NCBI GenBank assembly: GCA_947034895.1
Contig: OX344762.1
Location: forward strand, 73,092,981-73,156,980
DNA length: 64,000 nt
Direction: 5' to 3'
Source: Rhytidiadelphus loreus
Taxonomy: Eukaryota; Streptophyta; Bryopsida; Hypnales; Hylocomiaceae
Shown: positions 38,057 to 50,400 of the stretch, in pieces
Layout: every line of letters starts with the position of its first letter
Position numbering within the stretch: the first letter of the stretch is position 1
Position numbers and translations under genes: made by a program
The notes under the pieces: generated by a model
Databases searched by the model: none
Seen by the model: only the letters and a program-made list of their open reading frames with translations
Told to the model about the DNA's origin: nothing

Positions 38057-38399
38057 CACTAGAAGAAACCCGCGATTTTTGTGACATGAATATAACGTGG
38101 TAGTCATGTTTGCGTGGACATCAGCTACGTCAACTTTGATATAAAAAAAAATGCGTCAGGATTGACAAGGCAAAAAACATGCAAAATTACAGAAAACATG
38201 ATAAGATTTGAAGACGATTTAGGAGGATGTCTTAGAAAACATGGTCTTTTAAAATGTTAAGAAGTTGCCATGTGGCTGCCACATGTGCGCCACCTCAACA
38301 ATGACGGGGCAGTGAATGCCACATAAGCTACTTTTTCATCCATTCTTTGGATGACGTTAGCCATGACACATCACTACCACATGTCAACTTTGTAGTAGT

Positions 38400-39000
38400 T
38401 CAGAATTTTGACATGTTCATTGTATTGTGTCCAATCTGAAGTCCAAAAAGACATCTTCTGTGACATGCACATGTTTCCTTTGATGTTTACAATTAAATCA
38501 TTTACATTGTCCCTTATACTATGGCATGTCCTTTGCAAAATGGATGTCCACCAAGACATCCACATGTTTTTTGGGACATCAACTACAACATCCACATGTT
38601 TTCTAAGACATCAATTGAGATAACCAACTACATTCATACACAATACACCATATTTTTTGCACAATACAAAATACATTAAAAATATAACATACATTATACA
38701 ACAAGTACAATACACCATACAAATACACTGTATTTGGGAATTTATTGTGAGTATATTGAACTGAAAACACAAGCTTATATAGAAGTGGGGTGGTAGGAAG
38801 TATGGCAAACCATATGGGATATGTAGAACGTGTAGTTTGTATTAAAAGTAAAATTTCAAAGATGAACATGAGATGAACACGGCAATGCCTCATTTGATGT
38901 CTATGAAAACATTTGGATGTCTCAATAGACATTGCAAAAATGTCTCTAGAAACATTCGATTTGATGTCCCTAGAAAACAACTCAAAAAACATGTAGACAT
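38400..39000. promoter_or_regulatory. CACTA subterminal repeat array
   Basis: Repeated ACATG, GACATC and CACATGTTTTC-type motifs occur on both strands, for example near 38580, 38596 and 38985. A matching array lies at the other end (41850-42060). In known CACTA elements such arrays bind the transposase; here this is inferred from position and repetition. Confidence 0.65.
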
Positions 39001-39239
39001 CTTAGTCAATGTCTCAAAAAATAGAATAAAAATTCTCAAATGTTGTAGAAGTATATATAAACTTTTTCATAAATTCTCAAATGTTGTAGATTTTTAATTA
39101 CAACATTACAACCATTGGATTTTCATTTTTCAATTCCATAAATAAATTGTTAACAATTTAGTATTTTGAATCATTCCCTACATCTTTCTACTTATTATTT
39201 TTTTCCTATATGTTTTACAATTCCAAAAAATCTGAATTT

Positions 39240-39580
39240 TTTAAAGCATGTAGCGAACTTAACTTGAAGAATGATTCCACAGAGTTGCAACCATTTTGGA
39301 CAATTTTTCATAATGATCTGACCTTGTGAAGTGCATTTGCCCTGATTTTCGCAGGGGCAGAAAAAAGAACTTTGTCACTTCAAACTCTAATATCTTACAA
39401 TCTACAAGGTAGAAATTTTTGAAATTTTTTGCACATCTTCTCAAACTAGCATACTACAAGATTGTATGGTTACATGTGTCAAAAAAAGTTTTTTTTTCAG
39501 AAATTTGGTACTTATATAAAAAATGGCAGTTTTTGAGCATTTTTGGTGATAACATAGTCAAGGAACTTTAGGGGTTAAGT
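39240..39580. repeat. GGGGTTAA-ended repeat fragment inside the CACTA element
   Basis: Ends CAAGGAACTTTAGGGGTTAAG at 39558-39578. The stretch AATATCTTACAATCTACAAGG plus a following (G)CAGTTTTTGAGCATTTTTGG resembles, in reverse orientation, the start of the repeat at 43494. Confidence 0.5.
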
Positions 39581-40555
39581 TATTTCAACCTAACTTTGAA
39601 TTAGAGTTGAATTTTATTAAAATTTTGATGAAATATTAAGTTTTCATCATAGTTATTGAATTTCATTGGAATTTAAATCACATTCAAAATCAAATTATAC
39701 CTATTAAAAATTTCAATTGATTAAAATTCAAACTTTGAATTTATACTCTATAGAAAATTCCAAATGATTTTGATAAATTTTGGAAGATTTTAAAATATTC
39801 TAATACAATTTGAATTGTGAAATCTCTAAAACATTAACTATTTTCAAATGTCCTATTTTTAGTATTCTTGAAAATTGTTTTTCTTACTTTTTACAAATTA
39901 AAATGTCAAAGTACCTATCTTCATGAGATTCTGCACTTTTCCAGTTTTTCCACTCACAATTTTTTTTTATGCTATTTCTTCCTTGGGTATCTTTTTTGTA
40001 AAGGTGTATACATTGGACATATTTCTCATGTTTCTTTCAAATTGTTTTTCTAATAAAGAAGTATTTCAGCCAAAAATTATGAGGACTGTGCAAATGCTAT
40101 AAAAAGAAGTTTTTTTTTCTTGCAATGACCCCAAAGTCTGTCTACACCTTTGTTCGTAGTATGTATCAAACTCCATCTATGTGTACAAAGCAAATGAGAG
40201 AAAATGTATTTCTTTTAAGAGATTTTGTATACTTTGAAATTTTTTAAAAGATAGCAAGAGCACATGAAATGGAAGTCATCAATGTCAATTGATAGTGCAA
40301 GTATTATACAAAAGTAATTGAACCTAAAATGTACTGAAATTGTGACATTTAATGTATGAAAAAACTTCTAATTTGTCTTACAGAAGAATGTAAAGTTCTA
40401 GAGATGCAACTCTTGTATGATATGCAAGCCAGGGTCAATGGCATTAGAACGGATTACAAGACAACTTCTATAGAAAAGTATATGAAATTAGATTGATCAA
40501 GAAGGTACATGAGGACCAATTAGAAAAAGATGAAATGTAGAAAAAATTGATTTAT

Positions 40556-40640
40556 ATATTTAAAATAAAAAATAAATATAAATAAAATAAAAAAATAAAA
40601 AAATAAAAAAATAAAAAAATGAAGAATAAAAAGATGTATG
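40556..40640. repeat. A-rich simple repeat (TAAAAAA)n
   Basis: Runs of AAATAAAAAAATAAAAAA lie inside the CACTA element. Confidence 0.85.
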
Positions 40641-42090
40641 TGGAGTTTTTAAAAATCCATAGAAGGAGTTCCCTCCAATTGAATTAATATTTGTTTGTAA
40701 TGTTCAATTTCTTTTTTAAATTACCGAGAACACCAAATAGTTGGGTAGATTTTGGTATGATGCATGCATTAAAAAAATTCATGTAATAAGTTTTTTAATA
40801 CTACTATTGTCTTTGAAGAATATACATGTCATGTATATGAATACGATTTTGGATTTTTTGTTGGAAGGGCTACGAGCAATTTTTACATTATAGCAAATTA
40901 CATTCATTGAGATTGAAGAAAAATGCATTATAAGTAATTATAATGAATGGTATATAATATGAGAGTTGCTTATCTAGGTGTGAAATGGATTGTATAGTCC
41001 CCTTGTGGTATGAAATGGATATTGATTATGCTCAAACTCACTTAATATTCAACTTGATTTGTGGATAGTTTTTCTAAAGAAAAAATGGCATAGTCGCTTT
41101 TTCAAAACAAAGTTCTTTATTCAATCAATGACCAACACTAGAAGTGACGACAATGGAAGCCCTTCTTTCAGATGCAATGCAATAAAATCCCCCCATTGAA
41201 TAGAAATAAAAACAAATGCTAGGAATTATTTTTTTGCACTTTCTAATTAAAAATATAGTGGAATCTTTCATCTTTGTAAATGGATGTCTTTTGTGGAAGG
41301 TGGGGGGTGACTTTTTGTTTGGATGAGCATCACATTTTCTTACAAAAATTACTTCTATGATACATTTATAAACTATCAATATTGTAGTATTATATTAGGG
41401 ATAGAGGAATTATTGTAAACAATTTGAATACAATGAAAATAAGAGTTCATTTATTCCTATAAGTTGTTGATGTATATGAACATAATTTGAAAAGTCCGCA
41501 CATGCTTTGAAGCTTCCAGTACGACATATACACATGAATCGTAAGATCGGAAGTGAAGTGTAGTACATCGTACTTGGCATATGAAATTCTAAAGGATTTA
41601 GACATATTTCCAATAATTATGTTTATGTACACACATGCTTATAGAAGAGATGCCAACAGATTTTGTGCTTCATGAAATCCTAACTAAAAAATAGTGAATA
41701 GTAGCTTCATCATCTATTCATGAAAGGGTTTTTTGGAAGACTCCCAAGCAGCTACCCTTCTCCTATGATTTTCGATTTGGTTAACATTTTACATGGATGT
41801 CCAATAACTCCTGGAAATTTACTTGTAGTGAAATTGATTGACTTTGCCAACATGTCATTGTCATATTGTTTTGCATATCACAAAAAATATGACAACATTT
41901 TTTTGGATGTCTTGCAAAACATACTTGTTTTTTGTATAATGCTCATGTTTTTTCATGGACATGTACACGTTTTTTGCAATGTCCATCGGAATTTGCCACC
42001 CATTGGTTCAAACTTTGTGATGCCATCTTGTCCGCAAAAACATGCCGTGTTTTTTGTTGCCATCACAAAAAACGCAGGTTTTTTATAGTG

Positions 42091-43090
42091 TTATGTACAT
42101 GCAAATTTAAAACAAGATTTCTTAGATTTTAGTTCAATAGATTTCTTAGGATATTCGAATTCTAAAGATTATTGTTTTTCTAAAAGAATAACGAGGCTTG
42201 CCAGTTAATACATCTAAACTAGATCGTCATATATAGACGTATGGTAGATTCTATTTACATTTTCAATTTTCAGTATAATACCTACTATAAATTAGGTTGC
42301 AATTCTCATTGCTATTCCATTCCAAGATATTACTTCTACTTATAATGTTGATCTTCTTGATACTTAGCACAAGAGATTAAGGTAAACTTGCCTATGATAG
42401 GCAAAATGAGTGGTTTATTTTGTTATCATTAGCAAAAAACTCAAATTTTTCCATACAAAGAAAAATGTGAGAAGTGAAGGAAGAAATTGAAATTTTATTT
42501 TTTGAACAAAGTATAAATTTGTTATGAATTCTTGAAGTGTGTTGCCCAATTGGTCCAAAAGAGTCTCTAAACTACCCCAAGTCAAAAAAAGTGTTTCCAC
42601 AATGGTCATCTTACCACCTAAAGCAAGTCACAACATTTTCTATTATTGATACAAGATTTCCTAACAAGGCCATGACATGAAGGAATAAAAAAAATAACTT
42701 TTTATAACAAGTTTACACTAGAAAGGTGTAAGTGTCCTATGACAGTTACTAATAACTCCATGACTATTTCCCAAGGCATTGATTGTGGCCACAAATCAAC
42801 CTAACATAGTCCTAACCCCATTTCCTAGAAAAATCTATCATGGGTTGATATAAGACTTTAATGGGTAGTTCCCTAATTGCCTATCATAGGTGGTTTGCCT
42901 GTCATAGGCAAATTTACCTTAGAACATCTTCAATTTGACATGATCAAGAAAATGGTGTCATCAAACTTAGTCAAAGGACAACACATTTCTAATCACTCAA
43001 ATCCTTTCAAGTCCTTGTTCAAAGATTATTCCTACAATAGAGCATCATCTCAGAGAAACTATTCCTAGCTTACTTATACACAATGACATC
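42091..43090 (+). pseudogene. Copia relic continuing past the CACTA insertion
   Basis: After the TTA duplication the plus strand keeps an open frame for about 110 nt in phase with the frame before the insertion. Further on (42870-43070) there is a Copia gag-pre-integrase-like segment, EHLQFDMIKKMVSSNLVKGQ, similar to the HL.FD.LKKMV region that precedes integrase in Copia polyproteins. Many stops intervene. This fits one ancient Copia copy split by the CACTA element, or two adjacent fragments. Confidence 0.5.
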
Positions 43091-43493
43091 AATCGACCTT
43101 TTTCTCTCGCTTTTTCTGAAGCTTCTTGTGGTGGTTTTCTTTACTTTCTCACTTTCTACAAGGTGATTACTCATCTTTTTTTTTTTTTCATCCAACACAA
43201 ATTGAAAAAAATCCAATTGTTTTAAGGTCGTTAGTTTTCTTCTAAATCATCAACACTACAAGGAATTGTATATCAACTCTTTGCTCAAATAATAGAAGGG
43301 AGTATTGCACCTGGGTATGCAACTCCTGTATTATATAGGTTTGATTATAATCACTTCTAACGCATTAATTTTTAGTTCAATCTCAAAAAATATAATTTGT
43401 TTTAATGTAGAAAATTCTTGTGTCCCTTTCAACACAAATTCCAAAAATATAATTATATACATGAAATGAATATTCTTTGGAGACAATAATAAC

Positions 43494-44431
43494 ATTAACC
43501 CCAAAAGTCCCAAGGCCATTTTTCTGTCAAAAACCACTCAAAACTGTCATTTCTACTGCGTTTGTCCAAAAAAACAAAAAAAAATACTTTTTTTGGAACT
43601 AAACCATAAGATCTTGAACTTTACATGTTTGAGATTATGTGGTAAGAATTTCATGAAGTTTGACGGTACAGATTGAGAGATAGGAGCATTCAAAGTTGAA
43701 AAAACAAGTTTTTTTTAACACTAGACTGCAAGTTTAAATGACTTTGATTGCTATTTTGGAAAAAATGTGCACTATGGAATTTGAATTTAAAATTTATTGT
43801 ATTGAAAAATTGAGTTGGGAATCTAGAAAAAAAAAATTCAAAAAACAACAACTAGATTTTCATACTTCAAAAAATTGTCAAATAGAAGTAGGACCAAGAT
43901 TGAAAGAAAAACTAAATTATTAATAGTTCTTAGATGAGATTGAAATACAATAATCACAATGGTGAGATTGTTCTAGTAAGCAAACTTAACCTTTTCAAAA
44001 AAAAAAATTGAAAAAATTTGAAGATTGCATTCTGAAATGAATCCTATAAGTCATTTTTCAAAAAGATGCTTAAATTGCCCCAAAAATAAAATTGTTGATA
44101 ACTTGCACATCACTAATCAAAATGGAATGAATCAAAACTTCAGATGTAGACAAAAACACAATCTTTGAGAATTTTTTTTTTTTTTAATCATTTTGAATTT
44201 TTGCAATAATTTTTGTGCTGCCCGCCGAGTTCAGTTTTTTGCTTTTTGTGGTATAACTTTTGCTTCCGGGCACCAATTGAAATAAAAATTATATTCCCAC
44301 AAAGCTTATCAAATTTACTATCTTCAAAAAAAGTTTCCAAAAATTAGGGTAAAATTTCAGCTCATAGAAACCTGTCCAAATTCCAAATTGTCTCCCCAAG
44401 GGGACAATGGGTCTTTAGGGGTTAAAAGACT
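43494..44431. repeat. Repeat bounded by TTAACCCC and GGGGTTAA
   Basis: The left end reads TTAACCCCAAAAGTCCCAAGG at 43495-43515. The right end reads CAAGGGGACAATGGGTCTT, then TAGGGGTTAA, ending about 44425. The ends are inverted relative to each other. The interior (43750-43940) matches 18725-18905. No coding capacity was seen. Confidence 0.6.
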
Positions 44432-44892
44432 ACTGTATAACTTTTTGTTCTTCTAGTTTGATATTAATTTTACATAAACCGTCCTCTAAGCTATTACAAT
44501 GTCAATGACTTTGGTGTATAATATAGGAGTTGCATACCCAAGGTATTGCAGCTTTCTTTTTTAATCATTTTTAAAGTAGGAACACTGATTCAGCATGAGT
44601 TCATGAGTTCACTTCACTGTCCCTTACTCTCCCCAACAGAATAGTGTCACAAAACATAATAATTGAACTATGATCATGGAGATGGTTCATAGTTGCATTC
44701 ATCAAAATCAACTATCGTCACAGCAAGCCTCACAAATTTTGGGTAAAAGCTATTCACTATGAGGACAAAATTGGCTGTCATACTAGAATACCAATATGTC
44801 CCCCCGCCCACGAAATTTCCTATCCGTTGCTCCAAAATAAAAAATAAATTGAACCCCCCTTCATGCCGTTGATTTGATACATATTAAATACA

Positions 44893-45090
44893 GGATATGT
44901 ATTGAATACAAACTAAATGTATACCAAATATTGGATATGTACTGAATACAAACTAAATGTATACCAAATACTTGATATGTACTGAATACAAACTAAATGT
45001 ATACCAAATACTGGATATGTATTGAATACAAACTAAATGTATACCAAATACTGGATATATACTGAATACGTATTGAATACGATGATAAAA
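44893..45090. repeat. Minisatellite, 40-bp unit, nearly five copies
   Basis: Units of the form GGATATGTA(C/T)TGAATACAAA...ATGTATACCAAATA start at 44893, 44933, 44973, 45013 and 45053 (the last diverged and partial). The period is exactly 40 with only one or two changes per unit. Confidence 0.93.
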
Positions 45091-46726
45091 CCCATATCGA
45101 TTGGTGTTCATAACTGTTCAGAAAAAATTTAAATATGTATTTTGGGCAGGGGACAAAATAAAAAATAGAAATTGTGGGTGGGGTAGTTAAATGAATTGGC
45201 AGTTTCTGCCAATTTAGGGCACATGCCTCACTATGTGCTCAGAATTGTCAGTAACTACCATTTTTAATAACTTTGCTATCTTCATGTTGAATCACATTGG
45301 AACTAGGTAATCAGATAACAACTGAACACTCTTTATCATGCTTTTTTGGTGTACTGTACGTCCAATGTGGCAAAAAAGATGATAGCCCCACCCAAGACCA
45401 TTAAGTTAGCACCCTTGACAAGGAAAAAACCATAGCCACTGATATGTATAAGAAAAAAATGCACCCCCGTCCTCAATGCCATTGATCATTACAAAAAAAA
45501 TCTGAACCCTACAAAAGGCCATTAGAAAGTTGTTTGATTTTTGGCCGTGATAAAAATATAGGGAAATAAAATAACAATACATATATTTTTTTAATATTTA
45601 TTTTTGGAGAAAATTTAATAATAATATTTTTTTTGAAAATGTCAATCTCACGTGGCACCTGTAGTACCATGTCAAATAAAAAATAAAAAATAATTTTAAT
45701 AACTTTTTTTTGTTGGAATTGCATTACTGCCAAAAAAAACTTGTTGGAGCTAATGTAGGCCTAAAATTTTTCCTAATGATATATGCATACATACATACAT
45801 ATATACATATGTATATATAGGCATTGATACGGAATACAAAATACTAACAATATGCACTATATTCCATATTGATTGCAATTACAATAGCTTCCAAAAAATT
45901 ATAAATGTGGGGTGGAGGGAACAAAACATATTTGACAGACACAATTAAATAATTCATTCATTTTAGAGGGAACTAATTAATTTGTATAAGTGGCAGTTTG
46001 GTCAAAAGATACAAATACTTTGCCCTTTCCTATCTCTGGTTTACTGTCACATCAATAGTTCTATCAAAAACAAACTCCAACCCAAGACTTTTCAAGTGTT
46101 CTTTATAGGCTACTTCGACAATTCAAAAGGATTTTGACTTTGGGACATTACGAAATACATATTTTTAATTATAATTTCAAGAGATATTACATGTGACAAG
46201 ATTAGAGACCTAATTATGTTTCCCATACCACAAAAAAAAAAAAAAAATTCTCTTATGAATCTATCCTAAGTAAAAATGGTACTGTCATTTAATAGGCTAA
46301 TTAGTTTTATTTAGTAAATTACAAATAAGTCTTCTTGTTTATCAGTCATTCAAATGAATGTTGACAAATAGCATAATTAGTGGAAGTTTTTCATAGTTAT
46401 CACCTTACTTATTAAGTGTAGCATATTTATAGTTTACTTTCTTTATTTTAAAATACAAAATATTAGATTATAAATTGTATTGAGATTTTAAATATGATGA
46501 ATATGTTTTATGAAATTTACCTTTGAAAAAAATTAATAGTATCTTCATTTTGTTTGCTCTTGATTTACAATATTTTATAAGTGTCCTCTTTCAGCCTTTG
46601 TAAGGAAAAAAATACATGCATTCAAGTTATAAAATTGTCTTTTCTATTTCTTAAATTTAGAGCCATTTGTATTATAAATTAAATATGTGGAAGTAGATTG
46701 AATAGGAAAAAGCTAAATATACCCAA

Positions 46727-47293
46727 TTGCGACTTCGAATTGCAAAACAAACTTGTACAATTTTCTGGGTGAACAAAACAATTCTAACGTTCTTTACTGT
46801 GCAATGGAGATATTTCGGAATATATTTGAGCTTCTTTTATCCAAATCCAAATTGCATGAGATTTTTAAAACTTTATTGCACTTTCAATGATAACATCCTC
46901 AAGTTCTATTCCATGCAAGTAATACGTTTTTTTTTTCAGGGGGATTGGAATGCAGATGCGATTCAATTACTCCAACATACAAAACACTCCAAAAAGGTAC
47001 CTTCGGAAAAGTTAAGAACCTCTCGTAAAGCGCCACCTAGTACAACCACTCCTGAACAAACTCAAGCCACATCGAACTACCCATCATTACCTCTAATCGA
47101 CGAAAATCATCCCCGCAATCCATCTATCATCCCCTACAAACGAACAGAATCATCCATGCACCCGGTTGACCATTTTGAGTACTTTGCGCGGGCGCCAGAC
47201 TCGCTACACCGAGTTCGTCCCTCCACTCTTTCCGAAATGTCGGCGCTGGCACGAAAAATGAGGCAGCTCACACACCTCCCATACAACGATTGA
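46727..47293 (+). CDS. Possible terminal exon of a hypothetical protein
   Basis: An open frame whose latter part (from 46940, directly after a strong T-tract and CAG acceptor) encodes about 117 residues: GDWNADAIQLLQHTKHSKK, then a Pro/Thr/Ser-rich stretch and a basic tail. It ends in TGA at 47291-47293, only 175 bp before the histidine kinase start on the same strand. The portion before the acceptor is AT-driven and unlikely to be coding. It may be a small gene, a 5' leader exon of the kinase transcript or chance. I do not recognise it. Confidence 0.25.
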   Translation: MRLRIAKQTCTIFWVNKTILTFFTVQWRYFGIYLSFFYPNPNCMRFLKLYCTFNDNILKFYSMQVIRFFFQGDWNADAIQLLQHTKHSKKVPSEKLRTSRKAPPSTTTPEQTQATSNYPSLPLIDENHPRNPSIIPYKRTESSMHPVDHFEYFARAPDSLHRVRPSTLSEMSALARKMRQLTHLPYND

Positions 47294-47467
47294 GCAGAAT
47301 TCCACGAAGCTTTCTCGAGATTCCCGAGTTTCACTTGAAATTTCGCGAATTTTGGTCCAGATTTCACGAATTCTGGTCCAGATTCCACGAAGTTTGGTCG
47401 GGGTTTCATGAAGCTCGATGATGCGGAAGCGCGGTGAAGATTTCGGCATGGGGAAGCTCAGGGATTG

Positions 47468-50400
47468 ATGAAGATGGAGGAGGAGGCCGCGGTTGTTACC
47501 CGAGATTCTACAATAGGGGCGTCGTCGGACTTGGATGCGTCGTGGAGATGGAAGCGGCACCGCAAGAAGTGGCACCGGAAAGTGTCCGCTTGTTTTCGCT
47601 ACGGGCCGTTCCGAGTGCTGGTCGTGGTGGTGGGATGGCTCCTGGCGTGCGGCGTGGGTGCCTTGTTGTGGCGCGACGCGCTGAAGTTCATGGAGAATGA
47701 GTTTTTGCTCAAGTGCGAGAACCGCAAGGAGGTGAGGGAAAAAGAATGTTTGTCTGTCCCGTCAATTCTTTATAATTTTTTTTGAATCGGGAACTCTATT
47801 TCTTGTTCTTGTTTTTTCAGTTCAAATTTCTGCGGCCTTGGAGTAATCCAAACCGTGTGAGGATTACGGCTCTGGAATTCAGAGGAATCTCAGTCGGCAT
47901 ACTTGTGTTAAGGTTTTCGCACTTGCATGCACGAGCACCAGAGGTTGTTTAGAAGAAAATTTAGAATCCATTGCGTTAGACCAGGAACACATGCAAGTTC
48001 TTGCGTTTTTATTCAAGATTCTTGCATATTGTACATGTGATTGTAATGTTCCATCTGCACTTGGTGTGAGGAATGGTAAAAGGAAGGTTGCTAGAAATGA
48101 ATTTAGGTGCACCTGTGGACTAGATTTTGTTTGCTACAACCACGCCTAGCGCCACATGCAAATGGACCTTAATCTTGCATAATCTTATAGTAGAGACTTA
48201 TACGATACCCTGTGGGCTGAATTTTACTTGTTCAAACCCCTCTGTCCACGGAAATGGTGCGAATGCACTGTGAGGTCATTGTGGATTTAGCACAGGGGAT
48301 AGTAAAGATCCTCCCTGTGCAAGTTTCTGATACAAATTAGGGCCATGTACAATTCTCAGGTGTTGAAGTCGCAAGTGGAGAACAACCTGAACGCTTCATT
48401 CGTCATAGTGGGGCTCATAGCGAGCGTCCCGACGCTGAGTGAAGACCAGTGGCTGACCTACACACGGCGAACGCTGTTCCTGCGCTCGTCGGTGCGAACC
48501 CTGGTGTACAACCAACGCGTGCTGGAAAGTGAGCGCAAGGCTTTTGAACAGAAATGGAACAGCAGTATCCTCTACATCACGCCGGACCACCGGTTCATTT
48601 ACCGACCTGACAACGACACGGAGTATTCGCCCGTAATTTTCCAGACAGACGATGTGAATTATCGGTTCGTCGATGCGGGAGCATATCCTTTGTACCGCAG
48701 CGTCATCTATGCTGCTCGCGACACCGGCCTTTTCACTCTCTCCCCTGTCATCGCCAGGCCGACGTCGTGGCAGATTAGCGCTTACCTTGCGTACTATGGC
48801 CCCGGCAAGGACTACACCTCCTTCGCTGGCGTCGAGGAGCGACGCCAGGCTTGCCGCGGCTATGTCGGCACTGTCATGAACGTCACTGATGTCTTCCAAG
48901 ACGTTCTCCAGAGGTCCGTTTAGGGTTGCTCTGTGCATTTTTTTGTGCGTGTTTCCTATTCATTTTCCTGCTTTGTTCATTACTTTCTTGAGTAGCGGTG
49001 GGCTTGCACCCTTTCCACTGTCGCAATTGAGGAACATGTGGTAGATTTGACAAATTTAGAACTATGTGGCAGATTAGGCAACTCATGAACCGTATGGCTA
49101 GATTATAAAACTGGAACTTTGCAACCTGGATCACTCGTAAGGAATCATGAGTCAAGAAGTTTGCTTTCTGATTTTTGAGCTCAGCATATTATCGGAAGGA
49201 TATCAAAGAAAGTAAATGTGCGGAGATCTCTGAATCTTGGATACCGTGATTCTCCCTTGATGAGCTGATGTTGGGCCTGAGGTGTGAGGAGCTGATTTCA
49301 AAAATGTTGTGTTAGTTTGTGATGTTGTTCTCTGATTGTGCAGGTTTACCGATGTGGACGACATGGACGTGGTTGCCGTCTTCATCGTAGACCCTAAATC
49401 AGGGCTCTACCCGACATATAATTGCTCCCCTACAGCGTCCAGTTGCGTCGTGGCTCTGTTCGATCCCGCCCATCGGGCTTCGGAGATTAGCAAAGCGGCG
49501 GTGATGTGGGAGTATGGCACGCAGCAGTTCGAAGTGAGGTGCCTTCCCAGGCATAATTTGAAGCTGTTGGCGCTGCGAACCGTGATCGCATGGCCGCTGC
49601 TCATGTCCGTGGTGGTCATCTTCTTCTCTATCATCGTCTATCTGGTGCTTAAGCGAATGCAAGCGATTGAGAAGGACGTGAATATCATGGAGAAGATGAA
49701 TGAGGCCCTTAAGATCGCCAAGTTGGCTGCCGAAGCTGCGGACAAGGCCAAGTCCAATTTCCTTGCGACAGTCTCTCATGAAATCAGGTCGATGCTCGTG
49801 GCAAACCTCTGGTGTAGGTTGCGTAATGTTTGCTTTGCATCCATTTTGCATGTTCTGTTTTGCTACCTTACCAGTGCAGAACACCTTCATCCTAAATCAT
49901 GTTACAGCATTTAGCTTACTGGAATTGATTTCAAAATGACCGTGTTGCCCAAGTTCTGTAGTCAGACGATTGGTGCTTACTCCCCTAACTTGCAAGCATT
50001 TTACATTCGTTTCCACCATTTAACTTCACTCCCTGATTTTGCACAAGTAAACCAACTGTTCCTGTACCAATGGTTTGAAGTGCTAAATCTGCTCGCACAA
50101 CCAAAGTAGCACTACACCTAATTTAAAAGCTTACATTAGTTAACTTTGCAAGTGCAGGCACCCGCACACTATAGGCTAAGTTCAACCAGCTAATAGCCCT
50201 TAACACCCTGGTTTGCTCAATGGCGGTACTTGCTTGGTGCGGATTGGACCTTTGAGGTTCTGCCAAATGTTTATTTTCCATTTAGTATACAACTAAGCAG
50301 ATCTTTCTGTGTCTTTGTGATGCAGGACTCCAATGAATGGAGTAATTGGTAAGTTGTATCCTGTTCTCCGTTCTGCGCTCTAGAATTCCTTGCCTTGCTT

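Larger units (their letters stand above)
38057..42090. mobile_element. Non-autonomous CACTA (EnSpm) transposon, 4034 bp
   Basis: The left end begins CACTAGAAGAAACCCGCG. The right end, read on the minus strand, begins CACTATAAAAAACCTGCG. Over the first 28 bases, 24 are identical, and both continue TTTTTGTGA. The element is flanked by identical 3-bp sequences, TTA at 38054-38056 and TTA at 42091-42093, the target duplication length expected for CACTA elements. Both subterminal regions are packed with a short ACATGTTTT / GACAT(C) motif in both orientations (38400-38620, 38880-39000 and 41850-42060), like the transposase-binding arrays of this superfamily. The interior has no transposase-like coding sequence, so movement would depend on an autonomous partner. 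Confidence 0.92.
43090..46726. other. AT-rich repeat DNA, no gene
   Basis: Holds a TTAACCCC/GGGGTTAA-bounded repeat (43494-44431), a 40-bp minisatellite (44893-45090) and short A/T tracts such as (CATA)n at about 45785. No credible coding sequence was found. Confidence 0.6.

Noticed and set aside
39868..40053. Small membrane protein inside the CACTA element
   Set aside because: A short, Phe/Leu-rich frame of the kind that T-rich DNA gives by chance.
48396..48938. 180-codon minus-strand open frame
   Set aside because: It is the antisense shadow of the well-supported CHASE exon of the histidine kinase.
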